Part shown: positions 1-7,886 of the stretch, one piece after another
How the letters are laid out: every line of letters starts with the position of its first letter
Position numbering within the stretch: position 1 is the first letter of the stretch
From: Natronobacterium gregoryi SP2
GTDB taxonomy: Archaea > Halobacteriota > Halobacteria > Halobacteriales > Natrialbaceae
DNA length: 64,000 nt
NCBI RefSeq assembly: GCF_000230715.2
Contig: NC_019792.1
Coordinates: 744,001 to 808,000 of the forward strand
Reading direction: 5' to 3'
The notes under the pieces: generated by a model
What the model saw: the letters and a program-made list of their open reading frames with translations, nothing else
What the model was told of the DNA's origin: nothing
Database searches by the model: none
Position numbers and translations under genes: made by a program

Positions 1-1
1 C

Positions 2-934
2 GAGGGGACGGTTGGCGTCGGCGGTGCCGGCCCTTCTGCACACTACGGCGAGACCGCAGACACCGTCGAGGCTGTCCTACCCGACCTACTCGCCGTCGTC
101 GAGGCGGTCGACGACCCCCACCAGCTCGACCGCATCGAGCGCCAGATGCGCGAGACCGTCGAACGCAACCCTGCCGCTCGCTGCGCCGTCAGCATCGCGC
201 TCCACGACCTCGTCACCAAGCGACTCGAGGTGCCACTCTACGAGTACTGGGGGCTCGATCCAGACGATACGATCGAGACCTCCTACACGATCGGGATCGA
301 CGACACGGAGACGATGAAAGAGAAGACCGAACTCGCACTCGAGCGTGGCTACACCACGCTGAAGGTCAAACTCGGTACGGATCGAGACCTCGAGATCGTC
401 GAGACGATCCGGTCTGTCGCGCCAGCCGAGGACGTGCGGCTGTACGTCGACGCCAACGAGGCCTGGACGCCACGAGAAGCGGTCCGGAAGATCGACGAAC
501 TAGCGGCCTACGACCTCGAGTTCGTCGAGCAGCCCGTCCCTGCGGAGGACCCCGAGGGACTCGAGTTCGTCTACGAGCGCGCGGCACTCCCGATTGCAGC
601 CGACGAGTCCTGCATCACCGTCGAGGACGTCCCACAGATCGCGGGTCGCTGTGACGTTGCAAACCTGAAATTGATGAAGTGTGGTGGCCTCCGGGAGGCG
701 AAACGAATCATCCATACCGCCCGTGCTCACGGCCTTCAAGTGATGTGTGGCTGCATGAACGAGTCTAATGCCTCGATTGCGGCGGCCTGTCACCTCGCGC
801 CACTACTCGACTACGCCGACCTCGACGGCTCGCTGTTGCTCGACGACGACCCTTACGACGGCGTCCCGATGGCCGGCGGGCGGATCGCTCTCGAGGACCT
901 CGAGCCAGCCGGTACTGGTGTCGCCCTCGAGTAA
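2..934 (+). CDS. Dipeptide epimerase (enolase superfamily), 5' truncated
   Basis: The reading frame is open from the window edge, so the N-terminus is missing; about 310 residues are visible. The fold is that of the enolase superfamily, muconate-lactonizing/L-Ala-D/L-Glu epimerase branch, which inverts the alpha carbon of a dipeptide through a Mg-bound enolate. Visible catalytic features, in order, are KVK (near base 362, acid/base lysine), VDANEAW (first metal Asp), EQPVP (metal Glu), AADES (metal Asp) and KLMKCGG (second lysine). The C-terminal segment with MNESNAS and DLDG is typical of dipeptide epimerases. All metal ligands are present, so it is probably active. The exact substrate dipeptide cannot be read from sequence. 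A second, divergent enolase-like gene lies at 4623. Confidence 0.85.
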   Translation, partial: EGTVGVGGAGPSAHYGETADTVEAVLPDLLAVVEAVDDPHQLDRIERQMRETVERNPAARCAVSIALHDLVTKRLEVPLYEYWGLDPDDTIETSYTIGIDDTETMKEKTELALERGYTTLKVKLGTDRDLEIVETIRSVAPAEDVRLYVDANEAWTPREAVRKIDELAAYDLEFVEQPVPAEDPEGLEFVYERAALPIAADESCITVEDVPQIAGRCDVANLKLMKCGGLREAKRIIHTARAHGLQVMCGCMNESNASIAAACHLAPLLDYADLDGSLLLDDDPYDGVPMAGGRIALEDLEPAGTGVALE

Positions 935-1029
935 CGACTTGCCCACCCGGAGAGCGATCACCACGAGATACTGTCAGTTCGACCGCCAACATAGTTTACA
1001 ACGCCGGTCGGTGTCGAACGAGTCTGGAC

Positions 1030-2064
1030 ATGACCGACAGACGCGACCGTCGACGACTCTCCCGTCGGACACTGTTGCGGGTATCGGCGGGGACAGTAAC
1101 GCTGGCAGCGGCCGGCTCTACGAGTGCCGTGGCCGACGGTAACGACACTGCACGCGCACTGCTCGAGCGACGTTGTCCCGAGGCGACGCTCGAACCGAGC
1201 ATGGGCTACTGCGAGGGTGCAAGCACCGAGGGCTGTGCCGACGACCACCCGGCAACGATCGCTCTCCAGCAGGCCGTCCGCGAGACGCTCGAGACCGAGT
1301 ACCCGAACGTCGGCACGCTGGTCGATGCGGGATTTAAGCCCTACTTCGACACGCTCGACGGCGACGACGACGGCTGGTCGCACTGGCTCAGTCCGGAGTA
1401 CATCGGAGACGACGCAGTACTCGATCCCGATCGGCCTGAGTCGGTGCTCGTGGACAACACCTCCTGGCGCTCGATCGGCGTGATGTTCATTGCAACCCGC
1501 GACGGTGAGCGGATCGATCCGCCACCAGTGTACGACATCGACGAGGGCGTCGACTGGATGCCCGAAACCGAGACGGACGCACTCGAGTCTGACGGGCCAG
1601 GCACCCAGGCAGAAGACGATACTGTGGATCAGGATAGCGATGATTTGGCGGACGAACGTGGGGCTACTAGCGAACACGAAGCCGAACACGAACACGAGGA
1701 CCCGCCTGCAGACGACCCCAACCGCTGTTCCCCGTGGCACTACCACACCGGCGCTCCGGGACGGTTCGCCTGGTGGTTCTACCAGCAGGCCTACGAACAG
1801 GAGTTCGCAGACGGCAACATCAGGGTTCCCTGTCGGACTCCCTGCATGATGCACGTTTGGACTGTCGATCATCCCGAGGGTGTTTACGCCCACGACGGCC
1901 CGCCGCCGGAGTACCGCGAGCAGCCACCTGCCGACGACCCCGGATTCGAGACCGACGCTCGACCCGGCGAAGACGAACTCGACTGGGATCTCCTCCCCGA
2001 AGAGGTGACACCAGAAGAACGACCGGAGTCGGTTTCGCTCGATCTCGAGAACTGGTGGTCCTGA
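1030..2064 (+). CDS. Tat-exported Cys/His-containing protein of unknown function
   Basis: A 344-residue protein. The N-terminus RRLSRRTLLRVSAGTVTLAA is a twin-arginine signal followed by a hydrophobic stretch, with no lipobox Cys, so release outside the cell is likely. The mature part has a pair of cysteines near MGYCEGASTEGCADD, a mid-region with aromatic residues (HWLSPEYIGDD, DNTSWRSIGVMFIATRD), a disordered acidic linker rich in Glu, His and Asp (about residues 185-230), and a C-terminal motif NRCSPWHYHTGAPGRF followed by RVPCRTPCMMHVW. The conserved-looking Cys and His residues could bind a metal or form disulfides; that is inference. I do not recognise the family. It stands alone, with a TATA-like stretch just upstream of the ATG. 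Confidence 0.7.
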   Translation: MTDRRDRRRLSRRTLLRVSAGTVTLAAAGSTSAVADGNDTARALLERRCPEATLEPSMGYCEGASTEGCADDHPATIALQQAVRETLETEYPNVGTLVDAGFKPYFDTLDGDDDGWSHWLSPEYIGDDAVLDPDRPESVLVDNTSWRSIGVMFIATRDGERIDPPPVYDIDEGVDWMPETETDALESDGPGTQAEDDTVDQDSDDLADERGATSEHEAEHEHEDPPADDPNRCSPWHYHTGAPGRFAWWFYQQAYEQEFADGNIRVPCRTPCMMHVWTVDHPEGVYAHDGPPPEYREQPPADDPGFETDARPGEDELDWDLLPEEVTPEERPESVSLDLENWWS

Positions 2065-2446
2065 TCTCGGACCGACTCGACACGACACGATCCGGTTTCT
2101 TCTCGCTTTCGCTGTGGGTCGAACCAGTGGGTCCTCCTATCTTCTTGACGAGAGAATTTCGTCGTTCACGACGGGCGTGAATCGCCCTACGGTGGATGTA
2201 GTGGCCGGAGATCCGTGAAGCTACGCTCCGTCCCTCCAGCGACATCGAGATCAGCGCCTCCGCCGGGCCCTCCTGGAGGAGAGTCGAGTTGCGCTTCGTC
2301 GGTGTGGCGTCTTCTCGAACGACGCTTTCTGTGACAGGAATTACTCGATTGATGCCACGTTCGTGGCGGTTTCTCGTCTGCGCTGGACTCAAATAGCTCT
2401 TTAACTCTTCCATAGCCACATAGTACCGTAACTAAATACGTCGACT
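2065..2446. other. Intergenic region, 382 bp
   Basis: It lies between the exported protein gene and the regulator gene. It holds the putative TnpB remnant and its hairpins (2148-2419) and, close to 2447, the promoter of the downstream regulator (AT-rich stretch near 2425-2440). Nothing else was recognised. Confidence 0.6.
2148..2419 (-). pseudogene. Possible remnant of a TnpB (IS1341-type) 3' end with right-end hairpins
   Basis: The minus-strand frame starting at 2419 reads like a worn C-terminal tail of a haloarchaeal IS200/IS605 TnpB (charged opening, then a stretch resembling the usual Val-Val-x-x-Gly-Ser-Pro-x-Leu-x-Glu tail). It is followed by two adjacent perfect hairpins at 2161-2172 (GTCG-TTCA-CGAC) and 2173-2187 (GGGCG-TGAAT-CGCCC). 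Such hairpins at the right end are a known feature of this IS group. No catalytic residues remain and there is no intact ORF. The assignment rests on memory of the family and could be wrong. Confidence 0.35.
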
Positions 2447-3088
2447 ATGTCTTCACTACTACCTCTGAAGCCAACCCCGGAGTCAGCTTCTGACCGCGAT
2501 TTAGAACCGCAACTCGTCGGATTCGAAGACGAGTCTGCAGAACGGATTCTGTCGGCAGTCTCCTCGACGACGGCACGCCGTATCCTCAATCAGTTGTACG
2601 AGGAACCAACCACGGCGTCGGATATCGCCACCGAACTCGACTCCTCGGTACAGAACGTCAGCTATCATCTCGACCGACTCCGAGATGCAGACCTGGTAGA
2701 AGTCGTCGAGACGTGGTACTCCGAGCAGGGCCGTGAAATGGACGTTTACGCCCCAACTAACAGTGCGCTCGTCCTCTTTGCGGGAGTGGAACGAGCAACA
2801 CCGTCACTCGGGACGGCACTGCGTCGAGTCTTCGGCGCAGTGAGTGGTGTCGGGGCGATCAGTGTCATCGTTCACACACGCTGGGCAGCGCCGACCACTC
2901 AGTCGCCGCAGGTCCGAGACACCGTTGTTCAACAACCCGAGCCAACCGTGTGGGAGACTCTCGTTGCGTTCGGAACCGGTCCTGGAGGATTCGTTCTGGC
3001 GGCTGGCGTTTTCCTGATCTTGTCGTTTTTCGTGACGTGGTACTTGGGTACGTATCGTCACACCTCGAGTTATACCGAATCGGTGTGA
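2447..3088 (+). CDS. ArsR-like winged-helix regulator with C-terminal membrane anchor
   Basis: A 213-residue protein. Residues about 30-95 form an ArsR-type winged helix: a helix around AERILSAVSSTTARRILNQL, a recognition region TASDIATELDSSVQNVSYHL and a wing ending in EMDVYAPTNS. A linker follows, and near residues 182-200 a single hydrophobic helix (GFVLAAGVFLILSFFVTWYL), so the protein is probably membrane-tethered with the DNA-binding domain in the cytoplasm. This layout is common in haloarchaea. The ligand is unknown. It precedes a lipoprotein gene on the same strand with a 72-bp gap, so the two may be co-transcribed. Confidence 0.8.
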   Translation: MSSLLPLKPTPESASDRDLEPQLVGFEDESAERILSAVSSTTARRILNQLYEEPTTASDIATELDSSVQNVSYHLDRLRDADLVEVVETWYSEQGREMDVYAPTNSALVLFAGVERATPSLGTALRRVFGAVSGVGAISVIVHTRWAAPTTQSPQVRDTVVQQPEPTVWETLVAFGTGPGGFVLAAGVFLILSFFVTWYLGTYRHTSSYTESV

Positions 3089-3160
3089 GTGACGGTCGCG
3101 GACTCAAAGATGTCTTTGAATCTGGGATAGGACGATACGTATCCCCTCTTACGATAGTAT

Positions 3161-4126
3161 ATGGAACGGAGAACGTTTCTGGCAAGTGCTGGAACTGGCC
3201 TCACAACTGCAACAGTGGGTTGTCTCTCCCAGGAAACCAGAGGCGACTCGTCTGAGGCGAATGCAGAAGCGACAGCCACCACCGCCGAGGAGTCACTGGC
3301 CGAGACAGGACGAACGGCGGAAAAGACCCACATCGAAGCTGGTGGTTCCGTCGAACGAACTGTCGGGACCGCATCGCTCGAAGACCGTGGTCTCAGAAGA
3401 GCACACCACGTCGCGTTCGGGAATCCAACCGAGGAGCCACATCGAGGAACGATTGCCGTCTCGAAAAACGACGAGGCTGTGTTCGAGGAGTCGGTCGAGC
3501 TCGAAGCGAACGCAAGTATCGTTGTGTCACTCACCGACCTCGACACGTATACCGTTCGTGTGGTCGCTCCCGAGTTGGATGCAACGGAAGCGATCTCCAT
3601 CGATCCCGGTCACTTCACCTGTAACGTGACCAGGACGACAGTGAGTGTCCGAGAAGACGGGACGCTCGATTCAATGGGTATTTCGACGCGGATGGCGTGT
3701 CCCGGTGTCGTCACCGAGACGGCCGCCGCCGATGAGTCGGCGTCACACACACTTGGCACTGACCCGATTCCCGCAGACACAGGGAAAGGGAGCCATACGC
3801 TCGTGCTCCGGAACCCATCCGAAGAGACCTGGACAACGCGACTCATCGTCGAAAACGACTCGACAGCACAGTTCGACGGCGTCTACACGGTCGAACCCGA
3901 GGCAACCGTCTTGGTCACCCTCAGTGAGAGCGGAACGTACACGGTATCGATGGACGTGCTCGAAACGGGGACGACCATCACTGAGCAGGTCACGCCCGGA
4001 AACTTCGATTGTAATCAGTCCTCGACACGAGCGGAAATCGACGCTTCGGGTGAACTGACCGCAAGCACCGTTTCGACACTCATGGCTTGTGATGTCGAGA
4101 CGAACTCGACGAACGAGTCCACCTAG
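3161..4126 (+). CDS. Tat lipoprotein with two tandem copies of a Cys-bearing beta domain
   Basis: A 321-residue protein. The N-terminus MERRTFLASAGTGLTTATVG ends in a lipobox Cys (TVGC), marking a lipid-anchored exported protein. A Thr/Glu/Ala-rich linker (about 25-65) leads to two homologous domains of about 100 residues, roughly 82-185 and 205-312. Both contain Asn-Pro-x-Glu-Glu, a run equivalent to YTVRV/YTVSM, a Pro-Gly-(His/Asn)-Phe-x-Cys-Asn motif and a closing (R/L)MAC motif, so each domain keeps two cysteines that probably pair. The fold looks beta-rich (Ig-like). The function is unknown, perhaps surface binding. It follows the membrane regulator at 2447. Confidence 0.7.
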   Translation: MERRTFLASAGTGLTTATVGCLSQETRGDSSEANAEATATTAEESLAETGRTAEKTHIEAGGSVERTVGTASLEDRGLRRAHHVAFGNPTEEPHRGTIAVSKNDEAVFEESVELEANASIVVSLTDLDTYTVRVVAPELDATEAISIDPGHFTCNVTRTTVSVREDGTLDSMGISTRMACPGVVTETAAADESASHTLGTDPIPADTGKGSHTLVLRNPSEETWTTRLIVENDSTAQFDGVYTVEPEATVLVTLSESGTYTVSMDVLETGTTITEQVTPGNFDCNQSSTRAEIDASGELTASTVSTLMACDVETNSTNEST

Positions 4127-4285
4127 CCGCGGTACGCCGTTTGCCTTCGTACCGCAACCGACATAAATGCTCGCAGAAAAGGAGACTCTCTCGCCGGATC
4201 GTCTCCCTCTCCGCGCGGAATCGACGTGGATACCGATCGTCGCCCGAACGAAAGCGCAGTCAGGGACGTGAACGCGAACGATCGA

Positions 4286-4373
4286 TTCATACGGATTACT
4301 GTAACGATTTACCGGCGCAACCGCCGCCCGGGTCGCGGTTGTGCCGGAAATGACTTACAGTAAACCGTATCAG
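4286..4373. repeat. TGATACGG-type palindromic repeat, copy 1
   Basis: An imperfect inverted repeat: the left arm ATACGGATTACTGTAA mirrors the right arm TTACAGTAAACCGTAT, with an inner GC-rich arm pair (CGGCGCAACCGC / GCGGTTGTGCCGG). It is one of eight full copies in this window, all of them intergenic. Confidence 0.85.
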
Positions 4374-4411
4374 ACTCCCGAGTTACTCGGTTAGAGCGGG
4401 AGTGTGCTGAC

Positions 4412-4500
4412 GAGCCTCGGGGTCGTCAGAGACAGCTCGACGTCTCGTGCTGACAAGAGAGTTCGCTCCCCCGAACCACTTGACCCCGAGGCAGTTGACT
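4412..4500 (-). ncRNA. Structured element (possible IS200/IS605 right-end/omegaRNA remnant), copy 1
   Basis: Read on the minus strand it starts AACTGCCTCGGGGTCAAGTG and closes with GACCCCGAGGC, so the two ends can pair over 11 bp and enclose inner hairpins. A second copy on the plus strand lies at 6006-6097, placing the enolase-like gene between inverted copies. Haloarchaeal TnpB-bearing elements carry structured RNA at their 3' end; linking this element to them is inference. Confidence 0.45.
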
Positions 4501-4622
4501 CCAACAGTATGACTTCTGCGGGTGATCTCGAGCGCGACCGCTCGGGCGAACGAGGCGACCGTCGTCTGATTCGATACGGTCCACACTCACTTACTAATGG
4601 AGTCGGACCGAAAGGGAGTCCA

Positions 4623-5672
4623 ATGTTGTACGAGCAGGTCGCCAATCTCGAACTCGAGATAGACGACTACGAACTCGAGCAGCGCGAGCGTGAGACGTCG
4701 AGTGGTTTCACTCGAGCGACAACCGTCGTCTCGTTACACGGCAACGGCGAAACTGGCCGCGGCGAGGACGTGACATACGACAATGAGGCACACGACACCT
4801 TTCAGGATACTGCAGCGGACGTTCCCGTCACGGGCGAGTACACGCTCGATTCGTTTTCAGACCAGCTATCCGAGATCGACTTCTTCCTCGGCAACGAACC
4901 GAATCAGTCGATTTTTCGTCACTATCGGCAGTGGGCCTTCGAGAGCGCCGCGCTTGACCTCGCGCTGAAACAGGCCGACACGAATCTGGCCGAGCGCCTC
5001 GGTCGTCCCTACGAGCCAGTGCGGTTCGTCGTGAGTACGCGCCTGGAAGAGCCACCGACCGGCGACCGCGTGCTCGAGTGGCTCGACCGCGACCCCGAAC
5101 TCGAGTTCAAACTCGACCCGACTTCCACGTGGACCGACGACGTCGTCCAGCGGCTGGCGGCGACCGACGCGGTGCAGATCCTCGATCTCAAGGGCCAGTA
5201 TCACGGCACGACGGTCGACCAACCAGCCGACCCGGCGCTGTACGAGCGGGTTCTCGAGGGCTTTCCCGAGGCACTGATCGAAGATCCGGCACTGGACGAC
5301 GAGACGCGACCGTTGTTCGAGGGCCACGAACCACGCGTGACCTGGGATTATCCGATCCGTAGCGTCGAGACGGTCGAAGACCTCCCCTGGGAACCCGAGT
5401 GGCTCAACGTCAAGCCGTCCCGATTCGGCTCGGTGCGGTCGCTCCTCGAGACGATCGAGTACTGTCTCGAACGGGAGATACAGCTGTTCGGTGGCGGCCA
5501 GTTCGAACTCGACGTCGGTCGTGAGCATCTCCACGTGATCGCGTCGCTGTTTTACCCGGACGCTCCCAACGACATTGCCCCGAAGGCGTACAACGATCCC
5601 GATCCCAGCGGCGAGCTCCCCTCGAGTCCGCTCTCGCCGCCTGCCGAACCTCGTGGATTCGCCTGGGGCTAG
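4623..5672 (+). CDS. Divergent enolase-superfamily protein
   Basis: A 349-residue protein. The start is placed at the ATG opening MLYEQVANLELEIDDYELEQ because the family domain begins there; an in-frame upstream ATG at 4509 would add an unlike, basic stretch. The order of blocks matches the mandelate racemase/muconate lactonizing group: AFESAALDLALKQA (capping domain), FKLDPT where KxK is usual, LDLKGQY, IEDPAL, WDYPIRS, LNVKPSRFG and a terminal FGGGQFELDVGREH. The first catalytic lysine pair is reduced to K-L-D and the third metal site is changed, so the chemistry is uncertain. The stop codon TAG lies in a CTAG that begins a repeat module (5669). Inverted copies of a structured element flank the gene. 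Confidence 0.7.
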   Translation: MLYEQVANLELEIDDYELEQRERETSSGFTRATTVVSLHGNGETGRGEDVTYDNEAHDTFQDTAADVPVTGEYTLDSFSDQLSEIDFFLGNEPNQSIFRHYRQWAFESAALDLALKQADTNLAERLGRPYEPVRFVVSTRLEEPPTGDRVLEWLDRDPELEFKLDPTSTWTDDVVQRLAATDAVQILDLKGQYHGTTVDQPADPALYERVLEGFPEALIEDPALDDETRPLFEGHEPRVTWDYPIRSVETVEDLPWEPEWLNVKPSRFGSVRSLLETIEYCLEREIQLFGGGQFELDVGREHLHVIASLFYPDAPNDIAPKAYNDPDPSGELPSSPLSPPAEPRGFAWG

Positions 5673-5756
5673 TGCTTTGACAAGCCTGAACGGATGAGTG
5701 AAACCGAATGCGGTCGTCTGGTTTCACTCATTAGTCGACGGTTGGCGGAGTACTAG
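5669..5756 (+). repeat. CTAG-bounded hairpin module A, copy 1
   Basis: It begins CTAGTGCTTTG and ends at GTACTAG. The inner arms GATGAGTGAAACC and GGTTTCACTCAT form a long hairpin. The first CTAG contains the TAG stop of the upstream gene. A near-identical copy lies at 44142-44231. Confidence 0.8.
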
Positions 5757-5840
5757 TACCGTCCCAACCGTCGACTGACGGGTCGAATCGAGCCACACCG
5801 CCAGATTCGACCCATCAGTGCAGGCGTGGCCCGCCACTAG
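5757..5840 (+). repeat. CTAG-bounded hairpin module B, copy 1
   Basis: It is joined head-on to module A at a shared CTAG. The arms ACTGACGGGTCGAATC and GATTCGACCCATCAGT pair almost perfectly, and the module ends GGCCCGCCACTAG. Other copies are at 39891 (inverted) and 44072, with decayed copies at 14256 and 22626. Confidence 0.8.
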
Positions 5841-6005
5841 GTGTCGAAGCTACGGCTCTGCTGTGTGTCCCGCTGGCTCTCGAGGAGGGGTGGCCTCCCT
5901 GGCGTGTTTCGGCGGCAGTTTCAGGGTATTGGGTGGTCGAGGAAGGGGGCTGGCTCGAGTGGGTGGGGACGCCCCGACTGACGAACGACTGTGTTCACTC
6001 TCTCG

Positions 6006-6097
6006 GTGAACTGCCTCGGGGTCAAGTGGTTCGAGAGACTTCGTCTCTCGTCATCACGGAAGCGCAGAGATCTTCCGAACGACCCCGGGGCACTCGG
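6006..6097 (+). ncRNA. Structured element (possible IS200/IS605 right-end/omegaRNA remnant), copy 2
   Basis: It shares AACTGCCTCGGGGTCAAGTG and the closing CGACCCCGGGGC with the minus-strand copy at 4412-4500. The ends can pair, and an inner perfect hairpin CGAGAGACTTCGTCTCTCG is visible. The two copies point towards each other's flanks and bracket the gene at 4623. The RNA function is inferred. Confidence 0.45.
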
Positions 6098-6201
6098 CTT
6101 GCTCCGCCTGTAGACAGTCGATGCCTCTCTGACAGTTCTCGCTGCGGTCGGCCGATGTCTGCGAGTGACTCGAGTGGTGGGAACGAGTGTGTTCGGATCG
6201 G

Positions 6202-7029
6202 TTACTGATCGGAACTGACGGGGTCTTCGAGAGTCGACGGCTCGCTTTCGTCGCTGTCGGTGACGCCGTAGCCGTCGACGAACCGCTTCGTCCGGTCGTC
6301 TTGTGGGTTCTCGAAGAACGACCGGGTGTCGTTCTGTTCGACGACTTCGCCGAGATAGAGGAAGACGACCTCGTCGGCGAGCCGTCGTGCCTGGTCCATG
6401 CTATGAGTCACCATGATGATCGTGTACTCCTCTTTGAGTGCTGCTAGTGTCTCCTCGACGGTTTCGGCCGAGATTGGGTCGAGCGCGGAGGTCACCTCGT
6501 CACACAGCAGAACCTCGGGCTCGACTGCCAGCGAGCGGGCGAGACAGAGCCGCTGGATCTGTCCCGTCGAGAGTTCCGCGCCGGGTGCGTCCAGTCGGTC
6601 CTCGACCTCTGCCCAGAGATTGACCTTTCGCAGGTACTCCTCGACGTGGGCGTCGAGTTCCGTTTTCGAGTCGTAGTCGCCGTGGATTCGGAGCCCGTAG
6701 GCGACGTTCTCGTAAATCGACAGCGGCAGCGGCGTCGGCTTCTGTGGGACGTAGCCGATCCGCCTGCGGATCTCGGGGACGGGTTCGGCGGTGTCGTAGA
6801 CCGACTCGCCGTTCAGGCAGACGTCACCCGTGATCTCGGCGTTTGGCTGGATCTCGTGGAGCCGATTGAGCGACTTCAGTAGCGTCGACTTGCCACAGCC
6901 GGAGGGACCGACGATGGCAGTCAACTGGTTCGCGGCGAACTCGAGGTCGACGCCTTTGACGGCCTCGACCTCGCGGTTGCCGGTGTACGTTACGGCGAGT
7001 GTCTCGGTGGTGAGTGTTGCGTCTGTCAC
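6202..7029 (-). CDS. pstB: Phosphate ABC transporter ATP-binding protein PstB
   Basis: A 275-residue cytoplasmic ATPase that powers phosphate import by PstCA. Visible are Walker A GPSGCGKST (about 40-48), the Q-loop region GYVPQKP, a signature of LSTGQIQRLCLARSL (Thr replaces the second Gly of LSGGQ), Walker B VLLCDEVTSALDP (Val where Pro is usual) and the H-loop MVTHS. The start is a GTG at 7029 that overlaps the stop of pstA (GTGA), which indicates translational coupling. It is the last gene of pstS-pstC-pstA-pstB. No phoU follows it. Confidence 0.9.
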   Translation of the reverse strand: MTDATLTTETLAVTYTGNREVEAVKGVDLEFAANQLTAIVGPSGCGKSTLLKSLNRLHEIQPNAEITGDVCLNGESVYDTAEPVPEIRRRIGYVPQKPTPLPLSIYENVAYGLRIHGDYDSKTELDAHVEEYLRKVNLWAEVEDRLDAPGAELSTGQIQRLCLARSLAVEPEVLLCDEVTSALDPISAETVEETLAALKEEYTIIMVTHSMDQARRLADEVVFLYLGEVVEQNDTRSFFENPQDDRTKRFVDGYGVTDSDESEPSTLEDPVSSDQ

Positions 7030-7886
7030 GAGTGGGTCCCTCCTGGTGCAAAGCGGGCGTAGCGGCCGGCGAGCAGTTTCGAGGCGAGGATCAGTGCAAG
7101 CACGACGACGATGAGGACGAACGCCGCCGCGTAGGCGTGTGCCCGGACCTCGGCGTTGAACGACATCGCCTGATCGAAGATCATCACGGGCAGCGTCGTC
7201 GCGCCGTCGAACGGGCCTGAGGGCATGGTCGTGCTCCGGCCCGCGGTGAAAAGGACGGTCGCCGCGTCGCCGATGCCCCGGGCGAAACCCATGACGATTC
7301 CGGCGACGACTCCCGGCATGGCTGCTCGAGCGGTCATCGTCGCGGTCTCGAATCGGGTGCCGCCGAGTCCGTAGGTCGCTTCCTTCACGGTGTCGGGTGC
7401 CGACCGAAGCGCCTCGTCGGTGTACCGGGTCATGATCGGGTACTGGAAGATCGCGATGGCGACGATCCCGAAGAACAGGCTCGTTCGCGCGCCAACGGCG
7501 ATGATGATCGTTAGAACGAATACCCCGTAGACGATCGGCGGCGTCCCCCAGAGCACGTTCAGGAACATATTCACCGCGTCGGCGAACCGTTCGCTCGAGT
7601 AGTCACTCTGGAGGTAGATCGCCGTCGAGACGGCGAGGATCGCGGAGACGACCGTCGCCGGGCCGACGATAAAGACGCTGCCGACGACGGCGTGCAGGAA
7701 GCCGCCCTCGGCCTCGAGCATGTACCGCGATCCCGGCGGCGTGATCACGATGGTGGGGTCGGTGAGGAACACGCGCCCACCCCGGTAGAGCGTCACGGCG
7801 ACGACCGTGATCATCACGGCGACGACGATTGCGGTGGCACCGCGGGCGAGCCAGCCGAACAGGCGCTGTTTCGCATAGCGGTTCAT
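7026..7886 (-). CDS. pstA: Phosphate ABC transporter permease PstA
   Basis: A 286-residue inner permease subunit that pairs with PstC. The start is placed at MNRYAKQRLFGWLARG, whose ATG overlaps the pstC stop by one base. About six membrane helices are evident, including GATAIVVAVMITVVAVTLY near the N-terminus. The coupling loop carries the EAxxxLGxxxxxT-type motif KEATYGLGGTRFETATMTARAAMPG. It sits between pstC and pstB in a tightly overlapping operon, which fixes the assignment. Nothing in it looks broken. Confidence 0.92.
   Translation of the reverse strand: MNRYAKQRLFGWLARGATAIVVAVMITVVAVTLYRGGRVFLTDPTIVITPPGSRYMLEAEGGFLHAVVGSVFIVGPATVVSAILAVSTAIYLQSDYSSERFADAVNMFLNVLWGTPPIVYGVFVLTIIIAVGARTSLFFGIVAIAIFQYPIMTRYTDEALRSAPDTVKEATYGLGGTRFETATMTARAAMPGVVAGIVMGFARGIGDAATVLFTAGRSTTMPSGPFDGATTLPVMIFDQAMSFNAEVRAHAYAAAFVLIVVVLALILASKLLAGRYARFAPGGTHS

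Larger units (their letters stand above)
4127..4622. other. Intergenic region, 496 bp, with two repeat types
   Basis: It contains one copy of the TGATACGG palindrome (4286-4373) and a minus-strand copy of the structured element also found at 6006 (4412-4500). The stretch 4501-4622 is open in frame with the downstream enolase-like gene but does not look like part of that domain. Confidence 0.6.
5673..6201. other. Intergenic region, 529 bp
   Basis: It holds modules A and B (5669-5840) and the plus-strand structured element (6006-6097). The rest, 5841-6005 and 6098-6201, shows no convincing gene; reading frames there lack codon bias and recognisable motifs. Confidence 0.6.
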
